Shown here: positions 25,151 through 36,336 of the stretch, piece after piece
Layout: each line of letters begins with the position of its first letter
Numbering within the stretch: position 1 is the stretch's first letter
NCBI RefSeq assembly: GCF_003402975.1
Contig: NZ_QURB01000009.1
Coordinates: 124,001 to 188,000 of the forward strand
Origin: Brumimicrobium aurantiacum
GTDB lineage: Bacteria; Bacteroidota; Bacteroidia; Flavobacteriales_D; Crocinitomicaceae
Reading direction: 5' to 3'
DNA: 64,000 nt
Position numbers and translations under genes: made by a program
Notes under the pieces: model-generated
Databases searched by the model: none
The model's input: the letters and a program-made list of their open reading frames with translations, nothing else
What the model was told of the DNA's origin: nothing

Positions 25151-27586
25151 TTATTTTTTCTTAGTTGTCTTGGTAGACTTTTTTGCTGAAGCCTTTTTAG
25201 TAGCTTTTTTCTTTGTTGTTGTTTTCTTTTTCGCTGTTGACTTCTTTGCAGTTGTTTTTTTCTTGGTCGTTTTTCCTCGTCCTTTCTTTGCAGGTTGATT
25301 TTCAGAAATTTCAATGCATTCCTCGTAAGTAAGTTGTTTTACTTTTTCTTCGTCATCTTTAATTTCCTTCGGAAGTTTGAAGTTGTTTTTACCAATCTTT
25401 AAATACGGTCCCCAACGTCCTATTAGAAGCTGCATTGTGTCATCCTCTGGAAAAGTCTTGAGTAGTTTTTTAGCATCCTCAACTCTTTTGTTTTTAATGA
25501 GTTCAATAGCTCTATCTAATTCGATGTCCATTGGATCATCCTCCTTGATAGAAACGAACTTACCGTCGTGCTGAACATAAGGTCCAAACCTTCCAATATT
25601 TGCCTTAACTATTTTGTCCTCAAATTTACCAAGCTCTCGCGGTAACTTGAATAAATCCATAACCTCTTCAAAAGTTATTGTTTCTATGGATTGGTTTGGG
25701 CGTAAACTTGCAAATTGTGCTTTTTTCTCTCCTTCGGTATCACCAATTTGTGCCATCGGACCATAACGACCGATTCTTACGATAACTTTTTCACCAGTTT
25801 TAGGATGTTCTCCTAAATATCTCTCACCTGAAGCACGTTCAGAATTTTCTAATGTATCTTCAACTGTTTTGTGGAATGGGTCGTAGAAACGTTGAATCAT
25901 TTCTGTCCATTCTTTTAATCCATTGGCGATTTCATCAAATTCTTGTTCAACTTGAGCAGTAAAGTTGTAATTAAGGATTTCTCCAAAATGTTCTACAAGG
26001 AAGTCGGTAACAACCATCCCTATGTCTGAAGGAGAGAGTTTATTACGGTCTCTTCCTGTTATTTCAGTAGCAACTTCTTTCTTTACACCTTCATCATTCA
26101 AAGTGTAGATCATGTACTCTCTTTCTGTACCTTCGCGTTCCTTTTTCTCAACATAGCCTCTTTTTTGAACTGTTGAGATTGTTGGTGCGTAAGTTGATGG
26201 TCTACCGATACCTAATTCCTCTAATTTTTTTACTAATGAAGCTTCAACGTATCGAGGAGCTGCTTTGGTAAATCTTTCTCGGGCAATGATTGAAGTTGCT
26301 GTGAGTGTTTCACCCTCTTTTAAATCAGGAAGTAAACCTTCTAATGCTTTATCATCTTCATCTTCATCATCCATTTGTGATTCAAGATAAACTTTCAAGA
26401 ACCCATCAAATTTGATGATTTCACCTTTAGTCACAAATAAATCCTCTATTTCCTCAGCACCAATCTTAATTGTCGTGCGCTCAAGTTTGGCTGGACTCAT
26501 TTGTGAGGCGATAGATCTTTTCCAAATTAAATCATATAATCGATTTTCATCATTCCCTTTATTCACAGACGAAACGCCAAAATCTGTTGGTCGGATTGCC
26601 TCGTGAGCTTCTTGGGCTCCAGCACTTTTGCTTTTAAATTTCTTTGGGTTACTGTATTCTTTACCGTAATCTTTGATGATAGTGTTTTTAGCGCCTTCCA
26701 TTGCTGTTTCAGAAAGGTTAACACTGTCTGTTCTCATATAGGTAATTAAACCAGCTTCATATAGTGTCTGTGCAACTCTCATTGTTCTAGAAACACTAAA
26801 CCCTAGCTTTAAACTTGCTTCCTGTTGAAGGGTAGAGGTTGTAAATGGAGCACTTGGATTTTTTGTTCCAGGTCTCTTCGTTACGTCTGTAACCTTAAAG
26901 TTAGCATTGTCACAATTCTTAAGGAACGCCTCAACTTCTTTGTCCGTACCAATGTTATGTGCTAAGGTTCCCGATATTTTATCTTTTCCTTGTGTGAAAT
27001 CTCCGACTACCCTAAAATAGTTTTCAGGAGTGAAGTTCATTATTTCTCTTTCACGTTCTACGATTAAACGAACGGCAACAGACTGAACACGTCCTGCAGA
27101 TAAACTAGGTTTTACTTTTTTCCATAAAACTGGTGAGAGTTCAAAACCTACCAATCTATCCAAAACTCTTCTTGCTTGTTGAGCATTTACAAGTTCTTGA
27201 TTGATTTCTCTTGGTTCTTGAATTGCTTTTTGAACGGCAGTTTTAGTAATCTCGTTGAAAGTAATTCTTTTGGTGTCTTTCTTGTCTAGTTTTAAAGTTT
27301 CGTATAGGTGCCATGAAATTGCCTCTCCTTCACGGTCCTCATCGGTAGCGAGCCATACTGTCTCTGCTGCTTTCACATTTTTCTTTAAGTCTGAAACGAC
27401 CGATTTTTTGTCTGTACTGACTTCGTAATTTGGCTGAAAGTTATTTTCGATATCAATCGCCACACCTTTTTTAGCAAGGTCTCTTACATGTCCGTAACTA
27501 GACATAACAAGAAAGTCTTTACCCAAATAACCTTCGATTGTTTTTGCTTTAGCAGGTGACTCAACGATCACTAAATTTTTTGCCAT
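25151..27586 (-). CDS. topA: DNA topoisomerase I with basic C-terminal tail
   Basis: 811 residues. Type IA enzyme that relaxes negative supercoils. The N-terminal Toprim domain has NLVIVESPAKAKTIEGYLG and the acidic ATDEDREGEAISWHL. The active tyrosine is Tyr283 in LITYMRTDSVNLS. The C-terminal part has Topo_C repeats, each with a GRxGPYx-like motif (RIGRYGPMAQIG, NIGRFGPYVQHDGKFV, LIGRWGPYLKIG), instead of the zinc fingers of E. coli. The last 45 or so residues are almost only Lys, Ala, Thr and Ser (KKTTAKKSTAKKK), a histone H1-like DNA-binding tail. Divergent from miaB across 247 bases. Confidence 0.96.
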   Translation of the reverse strand: MAKNLVIVESPAKAKTIEGYLGKDFLVMSSYGHVRDLAKKGVAIDIENNFQPNYEVSTDKKSVVSDLKKNVKAAETVWLATDEDREGEAISWHLYETLKLDKKDTKRITFNEITKTAVQKAIQEPREINQELVNAQQARRVLDRLVGFELSPVLWKKVKPSLSAGRVQSVAVRLIVEREREIMNFTPENYFRVVGDFTQGKDKISGTLAHNIGTDKEVEAFLKNCDNANFKVTDVTKRPGTKNPSAPFTTSTLQQEASLKLGFSVSRTMRVAQTLYEAGLITYMRTDSVNLSETAMEGAKNTIIKDYGKEYSNPKKFKSKSAGAQEAHEAIRPTDFGVSSVNKGNDENRLYDLIWKRSIASQMSPAKLERTTIKIGAEEIEDLFVTKGEIIKFDGFLKVYLESQMDDEDEDDKALEGLLPDLKEGETLTATSIIARERFTKAAPRYVEASLVKKLEELGIGRPSTYAPTISTVQKRGYVEKKEREGTEREYMIYTLNDEGVKKEVATEITGRDRNKLSPSDIGMVVTDFLVEHFGEILNYNFTAQVEQEFDEIANGLKEWTEMIQRFYDPFHKTVEDTLENSERASGERYLGEHPKTGEKVIVRIGRYGPMAQIGDTEGEKKAQFASLRPNQSIETITFEEVMDLFKLPRELGKFEDKIVKANIGRFGPYVQHDGKFVSIKEDDPMDIELDRAIELIKNKRVEDAKKLLKTFPEDDTMQLLIGRWGPYLKIGKNNFKLPKEIKDDEEKVKQLTYEECIEISENQPAKKGRGKTTKKKTTAKKSTAKKKTTTKKKATKKASAKKSTKTTKKK

Positions 27587-27776
27587 ATCGGTATTTGTTA
27601 ATTTTTTTGTGAAATTGAATGCAAAATAACTTCAAATTAATGCGAAATACAAACTTTCTACTGTTTTTACTTCAATTAGTATTAAAAAAGCACTACTTAC
27701 TAAAGTAAAAAAATAATGATTTTCACTTTTTCTTAATGCTTATACTCAATAATTATTAAAAATTAGCTACTGACAT

Positions 27777-27807
27777 TTTGACACGTAGAGAAGAAAGTAT
27801 ATCTTTG
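27777..27807 (+). promoter_or_regulatory. Canonical Bacteroidota promoter for the miaB operon
   Basis: TTTG at 27777-27780, exactly 19 bases, then TATCTTTG at 27800-27807. This is a full match to the -33/-7 consensus TTTG-N19-TAnnTTTG. The miaB ATG lies 26 bases beyond the -7 box. It is the cleanest promoter in the window. Confidence 0.8.
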
Positions 27808-27833
27808 CACTTCATAAAATTGAAAGTTTACCA

Positions 27834-29255
27834 ATGGGAATTGTTTTAGATAAAGATATGGATGAGGCGCGTCAAGGAGAAGCGATCTCAATGGATTCAT
27901 CAAAAGGAGGGAAGAAACTCTATTTAGAAAGTTATGGTTGTGCAATGAATTTCTCAGACAGTGAGGTTGTTGCATCTATTATGACCAACCAAGGTTTTTC
28001 CACAACACAAGATTCAGAGGAAGCTGATGTTGTTCTTATTAATACATGTAGTATTCGTGAGAATGCTGAGCAAAGAATAAGAAATAGATTAACTCAATTC
28101 AATAAAGCAAAACGTCAAAGACCAGGAATGGTGATTGGTATTTTAGGTTGTATGGCTGAAAGGTTGAAAAAGAATTTGCTTGAAGAAGAAAAGTTGGTCG
28201 ATTTAGTAGCTGGTCCAGATTCATATCGTGATTTACCTGGGTTAATTTCGGAAGTCGAAGGAGGGCAAAAAGCGGTGAATGTTTTACTTTCTCGAGATGA
28301 AACTTATGCTGATATCAATCCAGTTCGTTTAGATAAAAATGGTGTTACTGGATTTGTAAGTATTACTCGTGGTTGTGATAATATGTGTTCGTTTTGTGTT
28401 GTTCCATTTACGCGTGGTAGAGAAAGAAGTAGAGATCCACATACCATCGTTCAAGAATGTGCAGCATTGTTTAACGCGGGATATAGAGAAGTTACTCTAT
28501 TGGGTCAAAATGTTGATTCTTACCGTTGGAATATGACGAGTAAAGGTGATATCAAGGACGAAACTAAACCAACAACGAATTTTGCAGAATTGTTAGTTAT
28601 GGTTGCTGGAGTTCATCCAGAATTAAGAATACGTTTTTCAACCTCTCATCCTAAGGATATGACAGATGATGTATTGTATGCAATAGCAAATCATAAGAAT
28701 ATTTGTAATTATATTCATCTACCTGTTCAGTCTGGAAATAGTGATATTTTGAAAAAGATGAACCGTGGTTATACGCGTGAATGGTATATGAATCGTATTG
28801 ATGCTATCAAGAGAATTATTCCAGATTGTGGAATTTCAACTGATATTATTTCTGGGTTTTGTGGTGAAACAATAGAAGAACATCAAGATACTTTATCTAT
28901 AATGCGTGAAGTAGAGTATGATTCTGCTTATATGTATAAATATTCTGAACGTCCAAAAACTTTAGCTGAAAGAAAGTATGAAGACAACATCCCTGAAGAT
29001 GAAAAACAAAGACGATTAGAAGAGATTATTGAGTTACAACATGGTCATAGTTTAAAAATACATAAGGCTCAGATTGGTCAAATTCAAGAAGTCTTGGTTG
29101 AAAAAGAATCTCGACGTTCGTCTGAGCAATTGATGGGAAGAACTGATAAAAACCATAAAGTGATTTTTGATCGTAAAGACGCAAAAATTGGTGATTATGT
29201 AATGGTGAAAATTACAGATTGTAATAAAGCTTCTTTACGAGGTGAGATTGTTTAA
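27834..29255 (+). CDS. miaB: tRNA-2-methylthio-N6-dimethylallyladenosine synthase
   Basis: 473 residues. Radical SAM methylthiotransferase acting on A37 of tRNAs. The N-terminal UPF0004 domain carries the cysteines for the second cluster ([27 protein letters not shown]). The radical SAM motif is [22 protein letters not shown] (C-x3-C-x2-C). A TRAM domain ends the protein (about 405-470). The start ATG fits the promoter just upstream. First gene of a plus-strand run to secG. Confidence 0.95.
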   Translation: MGIVLDKDMDEARQGEAISMDSSKGGKKLYLESYGCAMNFSDSEVVASIMTNQGFSTTQDSEEADVVLINTCSIRENAEQRIRNRLTQFNKAKRQRPGMVIGILGCMAERLKKNLLEEEKLVDLVAGPDSYRDLPGLISEVEGGQKAVNVLLSRDETYADINPVRLDKNGVTGFVSITRGCDNMCSFCVVPFTRGRERSRDPHTIVQECAALFNAGYREVTLLGQNVDSYRWNMTSKGDIKDETKPTTNFAELLVMVAGVHPELRIRFSTSHPKDMTDDVLYAIANHKNICNYIHLPVQSGNSDILKKMNRGYTREWYMNRIDAIKRIIPDCGISTDIISGFCGETIEEHQDTLSIMREVEYDSAYMYKYSERPKTLAERKYEDNIPEDEKQRRLEEIIELQHGHSLKIHKAQIGQIQEVLVEKESRRSSEQLMGRTDKNHKVIFDRKDAKIGDYVMVKITDCNKASLRGEIV

Positions 29256-29275
29256 TCTAAAACCTTAATTGAAAT

Positions 29276-30541
29276 ATGAATATTCAACAGATCAAACAAC
29301 GATTTGGTATTATAGGTAATTCGCCAGGACTAAATCGTGCGTTGGAAGTTGCTGCTCAAGTAGCTCCAACTGATATTTCTGTGTTAGTGACTGGAGAAAG
29401 TGGAACAGGAAAAGAAATTATTCCTCAAGTGATTCATCAATTAAGCACAAGAAAGCACGGAAGTTATATTGCAGTCAACTGTGGTGCAATTCCTGAAGGA
29501 ACAATTGATTCTGAATTATTCGGTCATGAAAAGGGGGCTTTTACTGGAGCGAGTGGAAGTAGAAAAGGATATTTCGAAGAAGCTGATGGTGGAACAATAT
29601 TCTTAGATGAAGTCGCTGAATTGCCACAACAAACTCAAGTTCGATTATTAAGGGTTCTCGAAACAGGTGAGTTCTTGAAAGTTGGATCTTCTCGCGTAAT
29701 TAAAACAAATGTTCGTGTTGTTGCTGCGACCAATGAAAATATGGCCGAGGCGATTCGAAAGAATAAATTTCGTGAGGATTTGTTGTACAGGTTAAGTACT
29801 GTTCCTATTAAGTTGCCACCCTTACGTGACCGTAAAGATGATATTCATTTATTATTTAGAAAATTTGCTGCTGATTTTGCAGAAAAGTATAGGATGCCAA
29901 ATATCAAATTGTCATCTGAAGCAATAGTGGCTTTGGAAAAATATCCTTGGCCAGGAAATGTTCGTCAATTAAAGAATATAGTTGAGCAAATTTCTGTAAT
30001 TGAAAATGAAAGAGAAATTACGTTAGATAAGATTAATTACTACCTGCCTGATGATGAAGTGACAGGTGTCCCAGCAGTAGTTGGTGGGAAATCACAAGGG
30101 AGTGATGATTTTTCTGACCGAGAATTAATCTATAAGTTCTTATTTGACATGAAACGTGATATGAATGAGTTGAAAAAACTTGTCATTGAAATGTTGAATG
30201 GCGATAAAGAAGTTGATCTAACAGGTACTCAACGTGATGTACTTAATCGAGTATATTCAGATATATCTAACGAAGATAGTAAGCGATTATTGGAATCTGG
30301 TGTTAGAGATGAAGTGCGTGAGGAAAATAAATATCCAGATCAAGAAGAAGTGACAATTGTAGATAGCGACTATCAAGATCATGTTGAGGTAGAGGAATCA
30401 CTTTCATTGGAGGAACGTGAAATGGAATTTGTGAAGAAGGCATTGGAGAAACATCATGGAAAAAGAAAAGATGCAGCCAAGGAACTTGGAATCTCTGAGC
30501 GTACTTTATATAGGAAGATTAAAGAATACGATTTAAAATAA
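29276..30541 (+). CDS. Sigma-54-dependent transcriptional activator lacking a receiver domain
   Basis: 421 residues. The AAA+ domain starts almost at the N-terminus: Walker A GESGTGKE (about 41-48), GAFTGA loop for sigma-54 contact, Walker B GGTIFLDEVAE and the arginine-bearing FREDLLYRL. No receiver, GAF or PAS sensor domain precedes it. After the AAA+ part comes a roughly 110-residue acidic linker (about 265-375), then a Fis-type helix-turn-helix (KDAAKELGISERTLYRKIKEY). The input signal is therefore unknown and may act through the linker or a partner. It sits 20 bases after miaB and just before lptE. I recall the same placement in other flavobacteria. Confidence 0.9.
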   Translation: MNIQQIKQRFGIIGNSPGLNRALEVAAQVAPTDISVLVTGESGTGKEIIPQVIHQLSTRKHGSYIAVNCGAIPEGTIDSELFGHEKGAFTGASGSRKGYFEEADGGTIFLDEVAELPQQTQVRLLRVLETGEFLKVGSSRVIKTNVRVVAATNENMAEAIRKNKFREDLLYRLSTVPIKLPPLRDRKDDIHLLFRKFAADFAEKYRMPNIKLSSEAIVALEKYPWPGNVRQLKNIVEQISVIENEREITLDKINYYLPDDEVTGVPAVVGGKSQGSDDFSDRELIYKFLFDMKRDMNELKKLVIEMLNGDKEVDLTGTQRDVLNRVYSDISNEDSKRLLESGVRDEVREENKYPDQEEVTIVDSDYQDHVEVEESLSLEEREMEFVKKALEKHHGKRKDAAKELGISERTLYRKIKEYDLK

Positions 30542-30548
30542 TGCTCAG

Positions 30549-31058
30549 ATGAAAATACTCCTCTTTTTAATGACTTCAATTTTGCTTACTTCATGTTGGC
30601 CAACTAGTCTTTCGTTTCAGGATGGAAGTGTGCCTCCAGAATGGCAACGATTTATGGTAACGACTCTAGAGAGTAAAGCACCTAATGCGCCGATTAGTTA
30701 TGCTAATGAGTTGTCAGAACTGATTAAGGACGGAGTTCAAAATAGAGTAGGGTTAAATTTAGTTAGTTCTGAAGCTGACGATCCTCAAATTACGATTACT
30801 GGAAGTGTTGATTCTTATAATATAACTCCCTTGTCTTTACAAGAAGATGCTTCTGATGTTAAGAATAGACTAACGATTCGCTCTAGTTTTCAAATTTTCA
30901 TTACCTCACCAGAAGAAGATGTGATGGAGTTAAGTTCCTCTCGATTTGCTGATTTTGATGCTTCGCAAGATGTCGGGGCAATCCAAGCAGAATTATTGGA
31001 AGAAATCAATGATCAAATTGTGCAAGATGTTTTAAATAAGTTACTTTCGAACTGGTAA
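30549..31058 (+). CDS. lptE: LPS assembly lipoprotein LptE
   Basis: 169 residues. Lipoprotein signal with Cys16 (ILLTSC) and the Bacteroidota LptE pattern: [13 protein letters not shown], an amphipathic helix [18 protein letters not shown], a strand rich in polar residues around [15 protein letters not shown], and a C-terminal helix [21 protein letters not shown]. LptE plugs the LptD barrel that inserts LPS in the outer membrane. It follows the activator by seven bases, and its stop codon overlaps the next start. Confidence 0.88.
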   Translation: MKILLFLMTSILLTSCWPTSLSFQDGSVPPEWQRFMVTTLESKAPNAPISYANELSELIKDGVQNRVGLNLVSSEADDPQITITGSVDSYNITPLSLQEDASDVKNRLTIRSSFQIFITSPEEDVMELSSSRFADFDASQDVGAIQAELLEEINDQIVQDVLNKLLSNW

Positions 31059-32332
31059 TGTTAAATTTTGAAGAAATATCTCAAAGGATTCAGAATCCAT
31101 CCTCAATTCAAATTGAAGATTTAGACAGTTTAAAAGAATTGGCTAAACGCTATCCATATACTTCAGTTTTTTCACAGCTGTATTTGAAAGGGTTGGCGAT
31201 GCATAATACGATTCAATTTGAGGTTGAATTAAAGAATCATGCATATAAAATTCCAGACCGTACTCAATTATTCTTATTGGTTAATTCTGTTGAAAAGGAA
31301 GAATTAGAGTCATACGAAGAAACTACTGTTCAAACCGAAGCGCCTGAAAATGATGAAGAGTCTGATCAAATTACTTCAGGAGTTGCTGAAAAAGAAGTTT
31401 CTGAAAGTGAAGAACTAGGAGATTCAGATTCAAAAAATGAAGATGATCATCTAGAATTAATAGATGCTTCGACAGATGAATCTGATTCGGAAAAGGAATT
31501 AATCGAAGAACATGAGGCGGAAACAGATTCAGTTAATTCTGATACTCAGATGGATGAAGTTTCTGAATTGGAAGCCCAAAATGATGAGTTACAAAAAGAT
31601 ATTTCAGAATCCGCTGAAGACGAGGAGTCTGAACCTACATCTAGTTCATCAGATATTGAGACAAAAAAAGAGCTTGAGTCTAATCCTTTACGGAATATCA
31701 ATGATTTAGAAAAAGATATACTAGCTCATGCAGTGAGTTCTTCCATTTTCATTGAGGTTGACGAGTATGAAGGTGAGACTTACCAATTTGAAAAGTTAAA
31801 AAAACTTGATGGAACTACCGAGGAGCAAGATACATCAGTTGATGTTGAATTTGAATTGCCTTTAGTAGAATCTGATGATGAAGCGGAAATAGAAGAAGAG
31901 GAAATAGAAGTTGATGAGACAATAAAGACAACAACTGAAAATGAAGAAAAACGTTCTTTTACTTCATGGATGGGAGGTTATCTGCAAGAAGACGAGCCTA
32001 AGGGAAAAACATCAGTTAAAAAAGCAGATGAATCTGTTGATTTGGCAATAAATGAGGAAAATACACCTCAAAAAGCAAACGAAAAAGAAAAAAATAAAGA
32101 AATTTTAAGTCAAGAAAAACGAAAATCTGAGTTCTTTTCACCTGTTAAAAAAGCGCGTGAAAGTCTTGATGAATCAAGGCTTCCAGTAAGTGAGACACTT
32201 GCGAAGATTTACGTAGCTCAGGGTAATTTTCCAAAAGCAATTGAAGCTTATGAAAAATTATTGTTGAAATTTCCAGAAAAAAAGAGTTTCTTTGCACTTC
32301 AAATTGAAACTTTGAAAAGAAAACTAAATTAA
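31058..32332 (+). CDS. Acidic protein with C-terminal TPR-like helices
   Basis: 424 residues, no signal peptide. The N-terminal 80 residues look helical ([29 protein letters not shown]). The middle (about 85-330) is strongly acidic and Ser/Glu/Asp-rich with little predicted fold. The last 60 residues form TPR-like helices ([38 protein letters not shown]). The ATG overlaps the lptE stop, so the two are coupled. A protein of this form between lptE and secG is, from memory, common in flavobacteria. The function is unknown; a scaffolding or envelope-biogenesis role is only suggested by position. Confidence 0.7.
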   Translation: MLNFEEISQRIQNPSSIQIEDLDSLKELAKRYPYTSVFSQLYLKGLAMHNTIQFEVELKNHAYKIPDRTQLFLLVNSVEKEELESYEETTVQTEAPENDEESDQITSGVAEKEVSESEELGDSDSKNEDDHLELIDASTDESDSEKELIEEHEAETDSVNSDTQMDEVSELEAQNDELQKDISESAEDEESEPTSSSSDIETKKELESNPLRNINDLEKDILAHAVSSSIFIEVDEYEGETYQFEKLKKLDGTTEEQDTSVDVEFELPLVESDDEAEIEEEEIEVDETIKTTTENEEKRSFTSWMGGYLQEDEPKGKTSVKKADESVDLAINEENTPQKANEKEKNKEILSQEKRKSEFFSPVKKARESLDESRLPVSETLAKIYVAQGNFPKAIEAYEKLLLKFPEKKSFFALQIETLKRKLN

Positions 32333-32335
32333 AAT

Positions 32336-32644
32336 ATGGGAACTTTATTAACTATTCTAATTGTCATCGCAAGTATCTTACTTGTATTACTTGTTTTAAT
32401 GCAAAATCCAAAAGGAGGTGGATTGTCAACTGATTTTGGATCTGCTCAACAATTGGGAGGTGTAAAACAAACGAATGACTTTATCGAGAAAGCAACTTGG
32501 AGTTTAGCAGGTGTAATAGCAATATTGAGTATTTCAATGACTTTGATGTACCATGAGCCTACAGCGGCGCCAGTTGATTCAACACAAGAAACAGAGCAAT
32601 CTGCTCCAGCACCAGCTTCAACATCAGGAGAGCAAGGAGAGTAA
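32336..32644 (+). CDS. secG: Preprotein translocase subunit SecG
   Basis: 102 residues. Two membrane helices (about 1-22 and 52-72) separated by the hallmark loop LVLMQNPKGGGLSTDFGSA and ending in an Ala/Pro/Glu-rich tail. SecG assists SecYE-mediated export across the inner membrane. It starts four bases after the TPR-like gene and is the last gene before a strong terminator. Confidence 0.95.
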   Translation: MGTLLTILIVIASILLVLLVLMQNPKGGGLSTDFGSAQQLGGVKQTNDFIEKATWSLAGVIAILSISMTLMYHEPTAAPVDSTQETEQSAPAPASTSGEQGE

Positions 32645-32688
32645 TAGCATATACGACTTGAAAAAAAGTCAGTATTCATAGGTATTTA

Positions 32689-32724
32689 AAATGTCAGTGT
32701 GTCATATACACTGACATTTTTTTT
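32689..32724 (+). terminator. Rho-independent terminator after secG
   Basis: Twelve-base-pair stem AAATGTCAGTGT (32689-32700) / ACACTGACATTT (32708-32719) with a seven-base loop, then an eight-T run. It separates the miaB-secG unit from groESL. Confidence 0.92.
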
Positions 32725-32827
32725 GCTCTATATTTTGGCTTTATGACAAAAAGTACATGATTTCAGATTGGCATAAAATTGGTCAAAAAACAGATTGAAA
32801 AATTTAAACAAATTAAAATTAATACAT

Positions 32828-33106
32828 ATGTCAACATTAAAACCATTAGCGGATAGAGTGCTCGTAGAGCCAATTCCGGCAGAAGAGAAAACAGCGAGTG
32901 GAATTATCATTCCTGATGCAGCCAAAGAGAAACCTTTGAAAGGGACAATTGTAGCTATTGGAAATGGTAAAAAAGATGAGCCTATGACTGTGAAAGAAGG
33001 CGATACTGTATTATATGGCCAGTATTCTGGAACAGAGATTAAGCTTGAAGGTAAAAATTACTTAATTATGAAGGAAGCTGATATCTATGGTGTATTCCAA
33101 GGGTAG
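32828..33106 (+). CDS. groES: Co-chaperonin GroES
   Basis: 92 residues from ATG 32828 ([15 protein letters not shown]). An upstream in-frame start at 32795 would add 11 residues not seen in the family. The mobile loop ([17 protein letters not shown]) and the C-terminal [16 protein letters not shown] are typical. It caps the GroEL chamber. groEL follows 45 bases later. I found no CIRCE operator in the 97 bases before the start. Confidence 0.96.
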   Translation: MSTLKPLADRVLVEPIPAEEKTASGIIIPDAAKEKPLKGTIVAIGNGKKDEPMTVKEGDTVLYGQYSGTEIKLEGKNYLIMKEADIYGVFQG

Positions 33107-33148
33107 ATTAATGCTAGCTAAAGACAATTATTAATTAAAAAACATTAG

Positions 33149-34792
<1,644 letters not shown>

Positions 34793-34815
34793 TCCTTACT
34801 GAATATTATTAAACA

Positions 34816-34846
34816 AAAATGGCGGTCATAATTTGACCGCCATTTT
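34816..34846. terminator. Bidirectional terminator between groEL and gpsA
   Basis: Thirteen-base-pair stem AAAATGGCGGTCA (34816-34828) / TGACCGCCATTTT (34834-34846) with a five-base loop. A-run and T-run flank it, so it can terminate both converging genes. Confidence 0.9.
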
Positions 34847-34884
34847 TAGTTTATATCTTATGTAAAGCTATTTTCAATTTTACT

Positions 34885-35886
34885 TTAGCTTAACCTATCC
34901 GTTAATATCTTCATTTCAATAACTGGAGAGATTCTTTCATAAATAATGTTGTAAACAGCCTCAACGATTGGCATCTCAACATTGAACTTCTTATTGATTT
35001 CCATTACAGATTTTACTGCGTAATAACCTTCAGCAATCATGTCCATTTCCATTTGTGCTATTTTCACTGAATATCCCTTTCCTATCATAAATCCGAAAGT
35101 TCTGTTTCTTGAAAACTTAGAATAGGCTGTTACGAGTAAATCTCCAAGATAGGCGCTACTTTTAACATCTCGATGTATTGGACTGACTTCATCAATGAAG
35201 TTTTCTATTTCTTGAATTGCATTTGATATTAATACGGCTTGAAAGTTGTCACCATAACCTAACCCAGCACAAATTCCGGAGGCAATTGCATATACATTCT
35301 TTAGGATTGCCGATAGTTCAGTTCCGAATAAATCATCAGAAGTTGTCGTTTTGATGAAACGTGTTCTGAACTTGTCAGCCATTTCATCTGCAATATCTTC
35401 ATCTTGACAAACTATGGTAAGGTAAGATAACCTTTCTAGCGCAACTTCCTCAGCATGACAAGGTCCAGAAATGATACCTATATCATCGTATGGAGTATTG
35501 AAGGTTTTGTGAATAAACCTTGCAGGAATAGCATGGTATTCTGGAATAATTCCTTTGACTGCTGAAAATACAATTTTTCCTTCAAACAATGCTATGGGAA
35601 AGTCTTGAAACAGTGAAGTTAAGAAAGCCGATGGGGTTGCTAAAATAATGATATCCGAACTAGTAACTACAGACTCAAGATCTGTCGAAACATTTATCTT
35701 TTCTGTTTTCAGTTCAACACCTTGAAGGTATTTAAGGTTTCGTTTGTATTTTGAAATGTGCTCTACAGCCTCTTCATTTCTCATCCACCAATATACCTTC
35801 TCAACATTTTCAGTGAGGATTTTAACTAATGCAGTCGCCCAGCTACCTCCACCAATTACACCTATTATTTTTTTAGACTTGTCCAT
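34885..35886 (-). CDS. gpsA: NAD(P)H-dependent glycerol-3-phosphate dehydrogenase
   Basis: 333 residues. Reduces dihydroxyacetone phosphate to sn-glycerol-3-phosphate, the acceptor used by PlsY (encoded at 58114-58734). The Rossmann motif is GVIGGGSWATALVKIL at the N-terminus. The catalytic Lys lies in ELSAILKNVYAIASGICAG, with SSAYLGDLLVTAYSKFSRNRTFG downstream. Monocistronic: -7 box directly upstream and shared terminator downstream. Confidence 0.95.
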   Translation of the reverse strand: MDKSKKIIGVIGGGSWATALVKILTENVEKVYWWMRNEEAVEHISKYKRNLKYLQGVELKTEKINVSTDLESVVTSSDIIILATPSAFLTSLFQDFPIALFEGKIVFSAVKGIIPEYHAIPARFIHKTFNTPYDDIGIISGPCHAEEVALERLSYLTIVCQDEDIADEMADKFRTRFIKTTTSDDLFGTELSAILKNVYAIASGICAGLGYGDNFQAVLISNAIQEIENFIDEVSPIHRDVKSSAYLGDLLVTAYSKFSRNRTFGFMIGKGYSVKIAQMEMDMIAEGYYAVKSVMEINKKFNVEMPIVEAVYNIIYERISPVIEMKILTDRLS

Positions 35887-35896
35887 ATACTATCTA

Positions 35897-35904
35897 CAAA
35901 AATA
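35897..35904 (-). promoter_or_regulatory. Probable -7 box (TATTTTTG, minus strand) for gpsA
   Basis: TATTTTTG on the minus strand ends 10 bases before the gpsA ATG at 35886, implying a very short leader. No TTTG -33 box at 19 bases was seen. Confidence 0.45.
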
Positions 35905-36273
35905 CATTTTCTATTCGAAGGTGACGTTTTTTAGAGCTTAATCTTGATAAATAAAATAAAGATAAACTGATTTATTTTACTGTATATACCATCTATTTAA
36001 TGTGTGAAAGTAGACGTGTTTTTAATTAATGTGTTGATTTTGAGTGTTGAAATATATAGTTCAAATAAAATTATTACATTCATTTTTATTTTGAATTGTT
36101 AAAATAGAATGTTTATATTTATAACTCAATATTGAAGAACTTGGTTCTTGTAAACGTTTTGAAATTAATCGATTGAAAATTGATTAAATAAATTTGGTTT
36201 TAATCGCCATTTTTTTTGTTTTTCTTCCTCATTTTTTGGGGTAAAAAAAATAGTAAAATTATTGTTTTAAAGG

Positions 36274-36303
36274 TTTGGTGATTGCACTATTTTAATACTT
36301 TTA
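36274..36303 (+). promoter_or_regulatory. Possible promoter for the acidic 101-residue protein
   Basis: TTTG at 36274-36277, 18 bases, then TACTTTTA at 36296-36303, which differs from TAnnTTTG in the last base. The ATG follows at 36337. Confidence 0.35.
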
Positions 36304-36336
36304 CAACAATATTTAAAACTGTCAAATAATAGATTT

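Larger units (their letters stand above)
35887..36336. other. 450-base AT-rich intergenic region between divergent genes
   Basis: No coding sequence was recognised. It holds the gpsA -7 box at one end and a weak promoter for the acidic protein gene at the other. Two small inverted repeats are visible: AAGAAC-TTG-GTTCTT at 36135-36149, and TTAATC (36165-36170) / GATTAA (36182-36187). The rest is long A/T runs. It is the longest non-coding stretch in the window. Confidence 0.6.

Noticed and set aside
27587-27833. Possible riboswitch or small RNA between topA and miaB
   Set aside because: Only the miaB promoter is recognisable; no conserved stem or aptamer core was seen.
32768-32783. Sigma-54-like sequence TTGGCATAAAATTGGT upstream of groES
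   Set aside because: The -24 half is good, but the -12 half reads TGGT instead of TTGC. Two mismatches at key positions make it unsafe to call despite the nearby sigma-54 activator gene.
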